Assembly (NCBI GenBank): GCA_028291545.1
Contig: JAQGHR010000076.1
Span: forward strand, 1 to 34,201
DNA length: 34,201 bases
Source of the DNA: Planctomycetota bacterium
Lineage (GTDB): Bacteria > Planctomycetota > Planctomycetia > Isosphaerales > Isosphaeraceae
Reading direction: 5' to 3'
Part shown: piece by piece, positions 25,015 through 32,779 of the stretch
Numbering within the stretch: position 1 is the stretch's first letter
How the letters are laid out: every line of letters begins with the position of its first letter
Notes under the pieces: model-generated
Databases searched by the model: none
What the model was told of the DNA's origin: nothing
The model's input: only the letters and a program-made list of their open reading frames with translations
Position numbers and translations under genes: made by a program

Positions 25015-25039
25015 GGAGACTTCTCGCCGAAGCCGACAG
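25015..25039 (+). repeat. Left terminal inverted repeat of the IS
   Basis: The repeat starts GGAGACTTCTCGC and ends GCCGACAG. Compared with the reverse complement of the right end it has mismatches at positions 14, 17 and 18 only. The preceding bases are agaaattt. Confidence 0.75.
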
Positions 25040-25151
25040 TTTTTTCCGGGTTCTGACCCCAATCCCGAACTCATTCCAACTCGGTGACCTCCGTCCCCAG
25101 CGTCAAGGATCTGGAGTGGTCGATGGCCAAGCCGTGGCGTGAGCTTCGGCC

Positions 25152-25517
25152 TCAGTACGCGAAGCATTCGCATTCTGCCAGCGGGATGCTGAGTCCGTCC
25201 TGGAATCGGATCGTGCCGGCCACCAACCTCCCAAATCTCAGCGAGCGGCCTTCCGCATAGACGCGGACCGCTTGCCTCATGGCCGGATGCGTTGCCTTGA
25301 ACGAGACACCCTGGAGCCGCTCCCCTGCGGGAAGGCGGAGGATGGCGCGTTCCTCGATGATCGCCGCCTCCTCGCCGGGGCTGTTCGTGAGGGCGGCCTG
25401 CATCGCGCCCTGGAGCAGGTCCCCTACCGTCATGCCCGGCCGGGCCTCGACATAGAACCACTGCCGATGCGGATATTCGACGAACCCTGGCAATCGCTCG
25501 GGCGTGATCGGCGTCAT
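25152..25517 (-). CDS. Uncharacterised 121-aa passenger protein of the IS
   Basis: The reading frame from the ATG at 25517 (MTPITPERLPGFVEYPHRQW) to TGA at 25152 has balanced protein-like composition. It includes FYVEARPGMTVGDLLQGAMQ, EEAAIIEERAILRLPAGERL and a C-terminal AECECFAY. I do not recognise a family. No membrane segment, signal peptide or DNA-binding helix-turn-helix is evident, and the alternation of hydrophobic and charged residues suggests a small soluble alpha/beta protein. The frame is open further upstream to 25742, but that extension is arginine-rich and overlaps the transposase antisense, so I prefer the inner ATG. It lies between the left inverted repeat and the divergent transposase, so it moves with the element and may be an accessory or passenger gene. 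Confidence 0.6.
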   Translation of the reverse strand: MTPITPERLPGFVEYPHRQWFYVEARPGMTVGDLLQGAMQAALTNSPGEEAAIIEERAILRLPAGERLQGVSFKATHPAMRQAVRVYAEGRSLRFGRLVAGTIRFQDGLSIPLAECECFAY

Positions 25518-25571
25518 CTCGGAGATCGGATCGCCTCCCGCCCGGTCGACTCGGTTGACTTTGGGAGATGC

Positions 25572-25620
25572 GGCCTGCGTGCTGGTGGGTGCTTGACTGG
25601 ACCACCGGAGCACGCAGGCC
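25572..25620 (+). other. Large hairpin directly before the transposase ATG
   Basis: GGCCTGCGTGCT (25572-25583) is perfectly complementary to AGCACGCAGGCC (25609-25620). Inside it GGTGG (25584-25588) pairs with CCACC (25602-25606) across a two-base bulge. The stem ends exactly at the ATG at 25621. It lies in the 103-base gap between the divergent passenger and transposase genes. It could limit transposase translation from outside transcripts, as described for other IS elements, or it could bind the transposase. Neither is shown here. Confidence 0.6.
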
Positions 25621-26972
25621 ATGGGAACCCGAAGGCCCCACGCCCTTAACGTAATGATCTCGTGCGTGCCGCGCGAAGCCCCTCGTCCGGCTTGCGGGAG
25701 ACTCGGGCGTCGCAAGCAGGTGCTCCGCCGCAGGGTTCGCACCCTCGAATACCGCCGGGTCGCTTACCTCGACATCACCTACGGCGAGTATCGCGCCCGG
25801 TGCGGTTGCCGCGCGACCTTCCGCACCCACCCGCCGGGCGTCGGCCTCCGCGACCGCTACGACGACAAGGTCCGCCTCGCGGTGCTCGACCGCATCCTCG
25901 ACGACCGGATGAGCGTAGAAGCCGCCCGCGACTCGCTGCGGCGAGACTCCCTCCCGGAGCTGTCCGACGGGTTCGTCTACGACTGCCTCCGCCAGCACGC
26001 CGAGGAGCTGGACATGGCCGGCTACCGCAAGTGGACCCTGGAAGACTTCGGCGGAACCCTCTGCATCGATGAGCTGCACCTCGGCCGCTTCACCCTGCTC
26101 CTGGCGACCGACCCGCTGCGGGACCGCCCGGTCGCCTTCGCCCTGGTCGCCAGGAACGACGCCGATCACATGCGGCGGTTCCTCAAGAACCTCAAGGCCC
26201 ACGGGTTCGTCCCCGGCGCCGTCGTCACCGATGGCTCGCCCCTGTATCCGGCCTTGCTGGCTGAATTGTGGCCCGACGCCCGGCACCACCTCTGCATCTT
26301 CCACGTGCTCAAGGACATCAACGCCAAGGTCCTTGGGGCGGTCCGGCGGCTGCGCCGGCAGATGAGACTCCGGGGCAACCGGGGCCGCAAGCGGAAGCGG
26401 GGCCGGCCGTCCAGGTCCCGCGCGAAGAGAAAGGGGCTGACGAACAAGGAGAAGGCCCATCACGTCTTCAAGCGGCGTTACTTGATCGTCAAGCGTCGCG
26501 GCAACCACACCGATCCGGAGCGCGACGACCTGACGACCATGCTCGACTACCTGCCCGCGCTGGCGACGCTGCGATCGTTCGTTGACAGGGCCTACAGCCT
26601 GTTCGAGGACGGGCAATCGGCCCACCGGGCGAAGTGCCGTCGGGCGGCGTTACTGCGGTCGGCGGAGTTCGCCGCGATGCCGGAGCTGGCCGGGCGATGG
26701 GGATGCTGACAGAGGAGAAATTCGCCAAGATGATCGCGTTCCTGGCCAGCCCTTCGGGCCGGCGGGTGCGGACGAACAATCACGTTGAGCGGACCAATCG
26801 TCGGCTGAGGTTCCTGGAGAAGGTGCGCTACAAGTGGAAGCGAAGGCGGACGCTCGTCCGGTTCGTGGTGCTGACCTTAGACCGATGGCGGACTTACGAT
26901 CAGACGGCCTCGCAGGTACCGGACCCCGAGGCGAGACCGGCGAAGCCACCGGATGGTAGCAAAGCGGCGTGA
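25621..26972 (+). pseudogene. ISL3-like DDE transposase, frameshifted
   Basis: The first part (362 codons from 25621) has an N-terminal cysteine-rich region ending ARCGCRATFRTHPPG, then the DDE core: CIDELHLGRF (Asp150), AVVTDGSPLYPAL (Asp204) and ARHHLCIFHVLKDINAKV. A basic insert (GRKRKRGRPSRSRAKRKG) follows. The frame is lost near 26690-26710 and sense continues one frame over as MGMLTEEKFAKMIAFL and RTNNHVERTNRRLRFLEKVR, which supplies the expected catalytic glutamate, ending at 26972. Joined, the protein would be about 450 residues, a normal length. There is no A6G-type slippery heptamer at the junction, so a one- or two-base indel is more likely than programmed frameshifting, although the latter is not excluded. 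The relatives are ISL3 or a nearby MULE-like DDE group. Confidence 0.7.
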
Positions 26973-26987
26973 CTTCAAGCGTTCAGG

Positions 26988-27012
26988 CTGTCGGGCTCAG
27001 CGAGAAGTCTCC
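26988..27012 (-). repeat. Right terminal inverted repeat of the IS
   Basis: On the plus strand the repeat begins CTGTCGGGCTCAGCG and ends AGAAGTCTCC. It pairs with the left end. The following bases are ttttttcg. The transposase stop codon at 26970-26972 is just inside it. Confidence 0.75.
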
Positions 27013-27359
27013 TTTTTTCGGACCCGTGCCGTGACCGGCTGCTCGTTAATGAACGCCTTCCTGGCACGCTGCGGTGCGGCCTCCATGGTGTTCGATCCGC
27101 GTAGGGGCTTGAACCGCTCGGACAACTCGCCGGACGATTCCCCCACCGGCGGGTGGTTGGATAGGGCCACCTTCTGCCGGTCGCGCAGGTCTCCTAATTC
27201 ATTCATACAGGCTTCGTGGGAGAAGTCGACGCCCAGCCTGGCCCCGAAGTCGCGGAGCTGCGCTCGCGCCAGCTCGTGCTGTGCGTCCTGGCGATGGTCG
27301 GCGTAGGAACCGGCGATTCGCTCTGCTGCGTTCAGTACAGCCCTGGCCGTTGCCGCTGA
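26997..27359 (-). pseudogene. C-terminal remnant of a larger gene interrupted by the IS
   Basis: The minus-strand frame is open from 27359 (after a TGA at 27362-27360) and reads NAAERIAGSYADHRQDAQHE, LRDFGARLGVDFSHEACMNE, LGDLRDRQKVALSNHPP and QRARKAFINEQPVTARVRKK. It then runs into the IS right repeat and stops there. The composition and the pattern (LGxxFxHE...L..LRD..K.AL) are protein-like. They remind me of the C-termini of large helicase/methylase-type proteins of mobile elements, but I recall this only loosely. The 5' part is missing. The IS apparently inserted a few codons before the original stop. Confidence 0.45.
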
Positions 27360-27794
27360 TCACACCGACGCACCTCGATAGCCGGATGTGCCAGGACCGG
27401 GCCGACGCGGATGGGCGCCGCAAACTTGCCCGCGCAACGCTCGTCTGTCCCGTCGTCGTCGGTTGACCTCGGTTGGAACGCGCTGTCTTCCCACGGCGTC
27501 TAACCCACAGACGCCGATGCCGCCCCACTCGCCGAGGCCCTGACCAAGTGGATGTCGAAAGTCTGGCGGGCGCATGTCGGGGCGGCTGACATGCGCCGTG
27601 GCGACGAGCATCGGGACCACGCGAGGCTCGAAGCGACCGCGCCCTCCGACTCAGGGGCGCTGCAGCGTGTGGATCGACCCGAGGCGAGCCGCATCGCGAT
27701 CGTGCGGCACGAGATAATTGCTTGGAGAGCAACGGCCCCCCGTCCCACGATCAACGTGCCGGTCGTTCCAAACCGAAGAAATGGGGGGCGAGCC
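27360..27794. other. Intergenic region before the cytochrome gene
   Basis: These 435 bases contain no ORF I can defend; the readings on both strands are arginine-rich or antisense. It holds one perfect hairpin (27569-27597, listed separately). A purine-rich GGGGGGCGAG lies just before the cytochrome ATG and may be its ribosome-binding site. Confidence 0.4.
27569..27597. repeat. Perfect 10-bp inverted repeat (hairpin)
   Basis: GGCGCATGTC (27569-27578) and GACATGCGCC (27588-27597) are exact reverse complements around a 9-base loop. No T-tract follows on either strand, so it is not a typical intrinsic terminator. It could be an operator or a remnant of a mobile-element end. Confidence 0.5.
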
Positions 27795-29342
27795 ATGTGG
27801 GGATCACGAGCCGTTGGGTGCGGAATCGCTTCGACGACGGTAGCGTTCTCGCTGGCTTGGATCGTGATGCTCGGCGACCGGCCCTCGCTCGCGTCTGACG
27901 ACCACGAAGCGGACACTCCCCGAGGTCGTGAGCTTTTCCTGCGTGAGTGGGTCCCGGGCGTCTTCAGCACGCGCGGGGGCGATGGCCTCGGTCCGGTCTA
28001 CAACGATACCTCCTGCGTCGCCTGCCACAACCTGGGCGGGCCGGGAGGGGGAGGATCGGCTTCCAAGAACATCGACCTTCTCACCGCCAGCCCCGTGTCG
28101 GTCTCCGGCTCGACGACCGAGCCGGAGGCTCGTCTCGGCTTGCGCGGCGCGTCGTCGGCGCGATCAGCGTCCCTCGCCCGGGACGAACGTGTCCGCTCGC
28201 TCATCGCGTCGGGCCGAATTGCACCCCCCGAGACCCCGCCGGACCGGGTCCCACTCATGGCCTTCCACGACGGTTTCCGTGATTTCGACAGCGTTGTACT
28301 CCATCGGTTCGGGGTCGATGATGAGTATGAGTCCTGGCGCATGGGCGTCGTTCATCACAGCGTCAGCCGCCAAGACCAGCCTGCACGGGCCACCGCGATG
28401 GGGACGGGGGCCGTGCCCAGAGCTGGTGAGAAGACTCCGCCCCCCCACGGCCCCTTCTTGTTGAGCCTGACCCAGAGAAACGCCACGGCGCTCTTCGGGG
28501 CCGGGCTCATCGACTCCGTCCCGGACCACGTCATCGAGGCACAAACCCGGAGCAGGCACGAGGGATTCCCCGAGATCAGAGGCCGCGCCGCACTCCTTCC
28601 CAACGGGCAGTTCGGGCGGTTCGGGTGGAAGGGCCAAGGCGGGTCCCTTGAGGATTTTGTCCTGGGGGCCTGCGCCATCGAGCTGGGCCTGGAAGTCCCC
28701 GGGCATCCCCAGGCGGCGGGACCGGAGGGCGTGACCGGGAAGCCGCCGGGGCTCGACCTGTCGGCCGAAGATTGTGTGGCCCTGACAAACTACGTCCGCT
28801 CCCTGCCAAGACCGGCGGAGCAGGCCCCGTTGAGCCCCGATGAGGTCGAGCGAATTCGCCTCGGCAAGATCCTGTTCCGGGGGGTCGGCTGCGCCGAGTG
28901 CCACGTTCCCAGCCTCGGGAGCATCAAGGGGATCTATAGTGACCTGCTGCTTCACGATATGGGTACCAGCCTGGGCGACCGCAGTGTCGGCAGGTACGGT
29001 CGAACCTCGAAATCGTTTGTGGAGGCCGGCTTCCCCGCCGGCCCGGCGGCCTTTCAGGGAGGCCGCCGGGCCCTGCTCGGGCCGTCTCGCGACGAGTGGC
29101 GCACCCCGCCGTTGTGGGGCCTGCGCGACTCCGGCCCCTATCTCCACGATGGGAGCGCTGACACGCTGGAGGAGGCGGTTGTGAGGCATGGCGGTGAGGC
29201 CGAGCCGACCGCCCAGCGATACGCTCAGCTCACAGCTCGCCAGCGTCGAGACTTGCAGGCGTTCCTGGCCACGCTCGTGGCCCCGAACCTGACCGCCCCG
29301 AATCCGGCCCGACCCGCGCCTGCGGAACAGAGGAATCGGTAG
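27795..29342 (+). CDS. Di-haem cytochrome c, DHOR/DUF1111 thiol-oxidoreductase-like family
   Basis: The 515-aa product starts MWGSRAVGCG with a hydrophobic segment at residues ~12-26 (a Sec signal peptide, putative cleavage after SLAS), so it is periplasmic. Two haem c sites are visible: CVACH at 74-78 and CAECH at 366-370. The C-terminal TPPLWGLRDSGPYLHDGSAD is characteristic of the di-haem oxidoreductase/peroxidase-like family (PF06537-type, related to MauG and CcpA). The family presumably carries out haem-based redox chemistry, but a substrate cannot be inferred. I chose the ATG at 27795 because it puts the signal peptide at the N-terminus and follows GGGGCGAG; the frame is open upstream to 27552, but that part is not protein-like. 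Neighbours are mobile elements on both sides and there is no operon partner such as imelysin. Confidence 0.85.
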   Translation: MWGSRAVGCGIASTTVAFSLAWIVMLGDRPSLASDDHEADTPRGRELFLREWVPGVFSTRGGDGLGPVYNDTSCVACHNLGGPGGGGSASKNIDLLTASPVSVSGSTTEPEARLGLRGASSARSASLARDERVRSLIASGRIAPPETPPDRVPLMAFHDGFRDFDSVVLHRFGVDDEYESWRMGVVHHSVSRQDQPARATAMGTGAVPRAGEKTPPPHGPFLLSLTQRNATALFGAGLIDSVPDHVIEAQTRSRHEGFPEIRGRAALLPNGQFGRFGWKGQGGSLEDFVLGACAIELGLEVPGHPQAAGPEGVTGKPPGLDLSAEDCVALTNYVRSLPRPAEQAPLSPDEVERIRLGKILFRGVGCAECHVPSLGSIKGIYSDLLLHDMGTSLGDRSVGRYGRTSKSFVEAGFPAGPAAFQGGRRALLGPSRDEWRTPPLWGLRDSGPYLHDGSADTLEEAVVRHGGEAEPTAQRYAQLTARQRRDLQAFLATLVAPNLTAPNPARPAPAEQRNR

Positions 29343-29575
29343 CAACTGGCTGCCCGTAGCACCCAAGCCGAAAATAGCACGACGGCTCGATTAGGGATGA
29401 GAACTCCCACAGGCCCCGTCGACGACTATCAATCATGAGACCCCCTGAAAATGGGGGCGTGAAGCCTGACACATCGAGTTGTCAGCCCAGTTGATGCAAT
29501 AAGCCCGCTGTTCTCCTTGGTTCTCAGAACTGTGGGAGGGATGAGTACGCTGTACTTTCCGGGATTCGATTCACG

Positions 29576-30903
29576 TCACGCGGCGAGGCTCAGCAGTCTT
29601 TCCGCCGTGGCCTGAATTTCCGCCTCAGTGGCCCCGGGGCGTAGGACCGCACGAATCTCCTCGCCCGGGAGCGCATGCCGCCGGGCCCGCCGCTTATCCG
29701 CGTGGCTCGGCCGGCGCAGCGGTGGGCCCCACGGCGAGTTCGAGCGGTCCGCCAGGTCGCCTTCCTCTCGTCCCCGGGCCCATGCCTCGGTCCTCGTGAA
29801 CGTCCGCAGGCAGACGTGGAACGCCCCCACGTCGGCCCAGATGAACCGCACCTGTTGCTGACCAGCCCCGACGACTTCCTTGCAATCCCTGGACGTGATC
29901 TCCAGAGAGGAGCGATCCGCTACGGTCGCCAGGATGTCGGCGACCTCGGCCGACACGTCGGTGCAGAAGTACGCCCGCCACCCCGTCGGCTCGTCCACCA
30001 GCACCACCCGGATCCGGCCCCCGGCCGGACGCCAAGTCGCCGGGAACGACTTGTACCGCTTGGTCACCTTCTCACCGTACAGGTCGAACACCCAGGTGGA
30101 CCAACCCCTGCGCTGGCCGGCGCGCTTGGCCAGGTCGACGCGGCGGTCGCCGTAGGTCGGGGCCGCGCCGCCCCGGCGGCTGCGACCCGGGCACGGTCCA
30201 AAGCGCCGCGTCCTTGCGGAGCCGACCGACGACCGTCATCCCCAGCGACTTGGCCGGCTTGAGGAACTCCTTCTTGGCATAGGCGCCGTCGGCCACCACC
30301 CAGATCGGCTTCTTGAGCAGGCCCAGCCAGGGCTTGGCCCACCTCAGCAGCTCGACGGCCAGCTCCAGCTTGGTGCGGAACTCCGGCCGGTGCTTCGGGT
30401 CGATGCCCGGCAGGTCCTTCTTGCGGACATAGAGCCGGGCCAGCAGCGGCAGGGCGATCGTTCCCCACGCCGTGTGGGTGACGAGCAGGCCCAGGACGAC
30501 GAAGACGTGTCCGTAGACGTAGGGCGAGCCGGCCGGGCCGGGGGTCGGGTTGTGATGGACGCCTGCCCCCTGGACCTGCGGCCCGTACCGCTGTGTCGGG
30601 GTGTCGTCCACGGCCAGGACCAGCCGCCCCGGCCCCGGGCACCAGCGGCTCGACCACGTCAGTCCAGAGACGCCTGGCGATGCGGTCGGCCCGCTTGCCG
30701 GCGGCCGCGACGGCGGTATAGCGGGAACGGAACTGGTCGCTGAGCTTGGTGGCGCGGATCCAACTGGTGACAGTCCGCCGACCCCGGGCGAGGACCGCGC
30801 CGAGGAACAGTAGCGCGAGCCGGGGTGCGGACCGCGGGTCGAGCGCGGAGGCGAGCCGGGGCAACCACTGGCATGGGGCGGGCGTCAGGTGAGGGCATAG
30901 CAT
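29576..30903 (-). pseudogene. IS701/IS4-like transposase with two frameshifts
   Basis: The start is MLCPHLTPAPCQWLPRLASA at 30903. The first frame carries GRRTVTSWIRATKLSDQF and is lost in a G-rich run near 30630-30650. The second frame carries DDTPTQRYGPQVQGAGVHHN (first catalytic Asp), LPLLARLYVRKKDLPGID, and IWVVADGAYAKKEFL (second Asp). A second shift near 30150-30170 leads to the third frame: RRGWSTWVFDLYGEKVTKRY, YFCTDVSAEVADILATVADR and SSLEITSRDCKEVVGAGQQQ (Glu...Lys of the DDE-E region), then RPSHADKRRARR. The total of ~440 residues is the normal length. No convincing terminal inverted repeats were found in 29343-29575 or 30904-31110, so I give only the gene. Confidence 0.75.
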
Positions 30904-31110
30904 CGGGGTCCGGCTCCGCTCGGGTTTCAGGCGAGTGTGGCAACCGCCATCGTCGCGGTCGGGCCGGCCCTCGTCGATTCGACCGCTGTCAGGTGTCGGA
31001 TGAAGGGCCGGGGCATCACTGGTATCCGTTGGCCCATGAAGCAGTTGCCTGGCCTCTCGCCGCGATGAAGGCGAACCGACACCCGGCATGGCCCTGCCCC
31101 GGGGCCGCCC
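30904..31110. other. Gap between the transposase remnant and marR
   Basis: These ~200 bases contain the presumed end of the IS701-like element and the region upstream of the marR promoter. I found no coding sequence and no clear inverted-repeat partner for the other side of the transposase. Confidence 0.3.
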
Positions 31111-31145
31111 TTGACGATGTCCGGTCGACAGTTTAAAATCGAACC
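31111..31145 (+). promoter_or_regulatory. marR promoter with overlapping operator half-site (possible leaderless start)
   Basis: TTGACG (31111-31116) and TAAAAT (31134-31139) are separated by exactly 17 bases, a near-consensus housekeeping promoter. The expected transcription start is within a base or two of the marR ATG at 31147, so the message may be leaderless; no Shine-Dalgarno is present. ATCGAACC (31138-31145) overlaps the -10 box and is also found in an inverted repeat before the reductase gene. Together with an imperfect GGTCGA at 31123-31128 it could form the autoregulatory MarR site. Confidence 0.5.
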
Positions 31146-31146
31146 A

Positions 31147-31635
31147 ATGGAAGCCGGACGCAAGACCAAGCTTCGCATCCTCAGTGGCCACGATGTGCCC
31201 GCGGAACTCCGCGGCCACGCGGCGCTCAGGACGATCATCCGCATCTTCGGGCGGTTGACCGCGCAGGGGACGCGGGCGGCCGGGCGTCATGGCCTCTCCC
31301 TGCCCCACTTGGAGGTGCTGGTGTGCCTGGACTCGGCCGAGGGCGTCAGCCAGCAGGACCTGGCCGAACGCCTGCTGCTGACGAAGGGCAACATCTGCGT
31401 GATCGTGCAGAAGATGGAGGCCGCGGGCCTGATCGAACGCCGATCGGACCCGGACGACCAGCGCTTCCACCGGCTCTACCTGACCCCGGCCGGCCGGGAG
31501 AAGCTCCGCGCGATCGTGCCCGAGCGGATCGCTCAGACGAGCCGCCTGCTCAGGGGCCTGTCGCCGGCCGAGCAGAGGACGCTGCACGAGCTCCTGTGCC
31601 GCGTCGACGATGCGTTCGATGAGGAGGACGGCTGA
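31147..31635 (+). CDS. MarR-family transcriptional regulator
   Basis: The 162-aa protein has a dimerisation helix region at ~22-45 (ALRTIIRIFGRLTAQGTRAA), then the winged helix: VSQQDLAERLLLTKGNICVI (67-86, recognition helix), VQKMEAAGLIERRSDPDDQR (87-106) with the conserved D-x-R wing, and LYLTPAGREKL. MarR proteins are dimeric repressors released by phenolics, quinones or oxidants. Cys60, Cys84 and Cys151 are available for redox sensing, which is only a possibility. I chose the ATG at 31147, not 31111, because it lies just after a good promoter and begins the conserved part. The next gene starts 77 bases downstream, and the intervening sequence holds a matching palindrome, so autoregulation plus control of the reductase is likely. 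Confidence 0.9.
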   Translation: MEAGRKTKLRILSGHDVPAELRGHAALRTIIRIFGRLTAQGTRAAGRHGLSLPHLEVLVCLDSAEGVSQQDLAERLLLTKGNICVIVQKMEAAGLIERRSDPDDQRFHRLYLTPAGREKLRAIVPERIAQTSRLLRGLSPAEQRTLHELLCRVDDAFDEEDG

Positions 31636-31655
31636 GGCTTTGTATTTGCCCGGAA

Positions 31656-31686
31656 GGTTCGATTTTTGACCGTTCGGGATCGAACC
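31656..31686 (+). promoter_or_regulatory. Inverted repeat upstream of the FMN reductase (candidate MarR operator)
   Basis: GGTTCGAT (31656-31663) and ATCGAACC (31679-31686) are perfect inverted copies separated by 15 bases. The same ATCGAACC overlaps the marR promoter. A TTGACC lies between the arms and could be a -35 box, though no good -10 follows. The site is placed between marR and the reductase it probably controls. Confidence 0.5.
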
Positions 31687-31712
31687 GAAACGCGTCTCGG
31701 GGAGGGATCTCC

Positions 31713-32286
31713 ATGAAACCACGCATTCTGGCCGTCGCCGGGAGCACCCGCAAGGAGTCGTTTATCAAGAAGCTGGTGCAGATCGCCGTCAAGGGTGCCA
31801 AAGGAGCGGGTGCCGTTCTTACGATGCTCGACCTGAAGGACTTTCCGCTGCCGCTGTTCGACCAGGACCTCGAAGCCGAGCACGGCATGCCGGACAACGG
31901 CACGAAGTTCAAGAGGCTCGTCATCGACCATGACGGCCTGCTGGTCGCCTCGCCCGAATACAACAGCTCGATCACGGCGGTCCTTAAGAACGCGATTGAA
32001 TGGCTCTCCACACCGACTCCGGGCGAGCCACCCCTGGTGGCTTTCCGGGGCAAGTCGCCACCCTGATGAGTGCCTCACCCGCCGCCCTGGGGGCCTGCGA
32101 GGGCTGGTTCACCTCCGGTCGATCCTCGGCAACATCGGTGTCATCATCCTGCCCGACCAGGTCGCCGTCCCCAAGGCACATGAAGCGTTCCAGCCGGACG
32201 GGTCACTCAACGACGCTATGCAACAGGCGGGCATCGAAGCACTCGGCAGAACGCTCTCATCGTTCTTGATGAAATATAAAGCGTAG
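31713..32286 (+). pseudogene. NADPH-dependent FMN reductase, broken by two single-base deletions
   Basis: The start follows a good ribosome-binding site (GGGGAGGGA). The flavodoxin-like fold is clear: MKPRILAVAGSTRKESFIKK (phosphate-binding loop), MLDLKDFPLPLFDQD and LLVASPEYNSSITAVLKNAIEW (the PEYN...LKNAIDW hallmark). After FRGK a base is missing near 32050 (frame moves to VATLMSASPAALG), and another in the G run near 32090. The true frame then resumes as GLRGLVHLRSILGNIGVIIL, PDQVAVPKAHEAFQPDGSLN, ending at 32286. Repaired, it would be ~191 aa, the usual length. These enzymes reduce quinones, azo dyes or flavins with NADPH. Its place behind marR suggests a quinone/electrophile response. 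Confidence 0.85.
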
Positions 32287-32310
32287 CGGAGATCGACCAA
32301 GCTTCCATCG

Positions 32311-32326
32311 ACCATGAAGTCGCGGA
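32311..32326 (+). repeat. 16-bp direct repeat, copy 1
   Basis: ACCATGAAGTCGCGGA occurs here, 45 bases before the DoxX start, and again at 33187-33202. Similarity extends a few bases on the right (GAATACA versus AAGTACA). Confidence 0.7.
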
Positions 32327-32371
32327 GAATACACCCAAGTTCCGATCGTCGAGACCAAGGAGGTGAGGCAC

Positions 32372-32779
32372 ATGCAGGCGGAGACTCTGGACACGGGCCC
32401 CTCGAAGATGATGCTCTGGGCGGGACGCATCCTCAGCGCGCTGCCCGTGCTGATGTTGATCATGAGCGGGGTCATGAAGCTGACGAAGGGGGCACCCGTC
32501 CTCGAGGGATTCGTCAAGTCCGGCTACCCCGAGAGCGTCATCGTCCCCCTGGGGATTGTCGAGCTCGCATCGACTTTACTCTATGTGATCCCTCAAACCT
32601 CCGTCCTGGGCGCGATCCTCCTGACCGGATATCTCGGCGGGGCGACCGCGTCCCACGTCCGGCTCGGCGAGGCCTTCATCATCCCGGTCATCCTCGGCGT
32701 GCTGGTCTGGCTCGGGCTCTTCTTGCGCGACGCCCGGATCCGCGCCCTGTTCCGCCCGCGACGCCAAACTGGAGGGTGA
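32372..32779 (+). CDS. DoxX-like integral membrane protein
   Basis: The 135-aa product has four predicted membrane segments at about 16-36, 57-74, 76-95 and 102-118. Family-typical motifs are LSALPVLMLIMSGVMKL near the first helix, the KSGYPES loop, GIVELASTLLYVIPQTSVLG, and GYLGGATASHVRLGE between helices 3 and 4. I chose the ATG at 32372 because AAGGAGG (32357-32363) lies 8 bases upstream; the GTG at 32363 would overlap that site. DoxX-like proteins work with thiosulfate:quinone, detoxification or catechol-degradation systems; CatD of Bacillus is a DoxX protein under MarR-type (YodB/CatR) control. Here it sits between two quinone-type reductases behind a MarR gene. The C-terminal RPRRQTGG runs into the azoreductase remnant and may be altered. 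Confidence 0.85.
   Translation: MQAETLDTGPSKMMLWAGRILSALPVLMLIMSGVMKLTKGAPVLEGFVKSGYPESVIVPLGIVELASTLLYVIPQTSVLGAILLTGYLGGATASHVRLGEAFIIPVILGVLVWLGLFLRDARIRALFRPRRQTGG

Larger units (their letters stand above)
25015..27012 (+). mobile_element. Insertion sequence with DDE (ISL3-like) transposase and passenger gene, ~2.0 kb
   Basis: The element is delimited by 25-bp terminal inverted repeats (25015-25039 and 26988-27012) that match at 22 of 25 positions and begin GGAGACTTCTCG. The frameshifted transposase ends 15 bases before the right repeat. A divergent 121-aa gene occupies the left part. The flanks do not show the 8-bp target duplication expected for ISL3-family elements; only TTT is common to both sides. 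The boundary call rests on the paired repeats and the snug fit of the transposase stop codon. The family call rests on transposase motifs. Confidence 0.75.

Noticed and set aside
25003..26625. 540-aa minus-strand ORF over the transposase
   Set aside because: It is antisense to the DDE transposase and has no recognisable protein features beyond overlap. The real minus-strand gene here is 25152-25517 in another frame.
26650..26720. Programmed -1 frameshift in the ISL3-like transposase
   Set aside because: No slippery heptamer of the A6G or similar type and no obvious stimulatory stem are visible at the junction. An indel is simpler.
27199..27732. 177-aa minus-strand ORF between the IS and the cytochrome gene
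   Set aside because: It is arginine-rich and overlaps the better-supported remnant frame at 26997-27359.
28164..29366. 400-aa minus-strand ORF over the cytochrome gene
   Set aside because: It is antisense to a gene with two CxxCH haem sites and a signal peptide.
29441..29457. CCCCC-TGAAAAT-GGGGG hairpin as a terminator for the cytochrome gene
   Set aside because: The stem is only five base pairs and no T-tract follows on either strand.
29400..31010. Terminal inverted repeats for the IS701-like element (TGTCAGG-like strings at both sides)
   Set aside because: The shared strings are about seven bases, in inconsistent orientation and position relative to the transposase.
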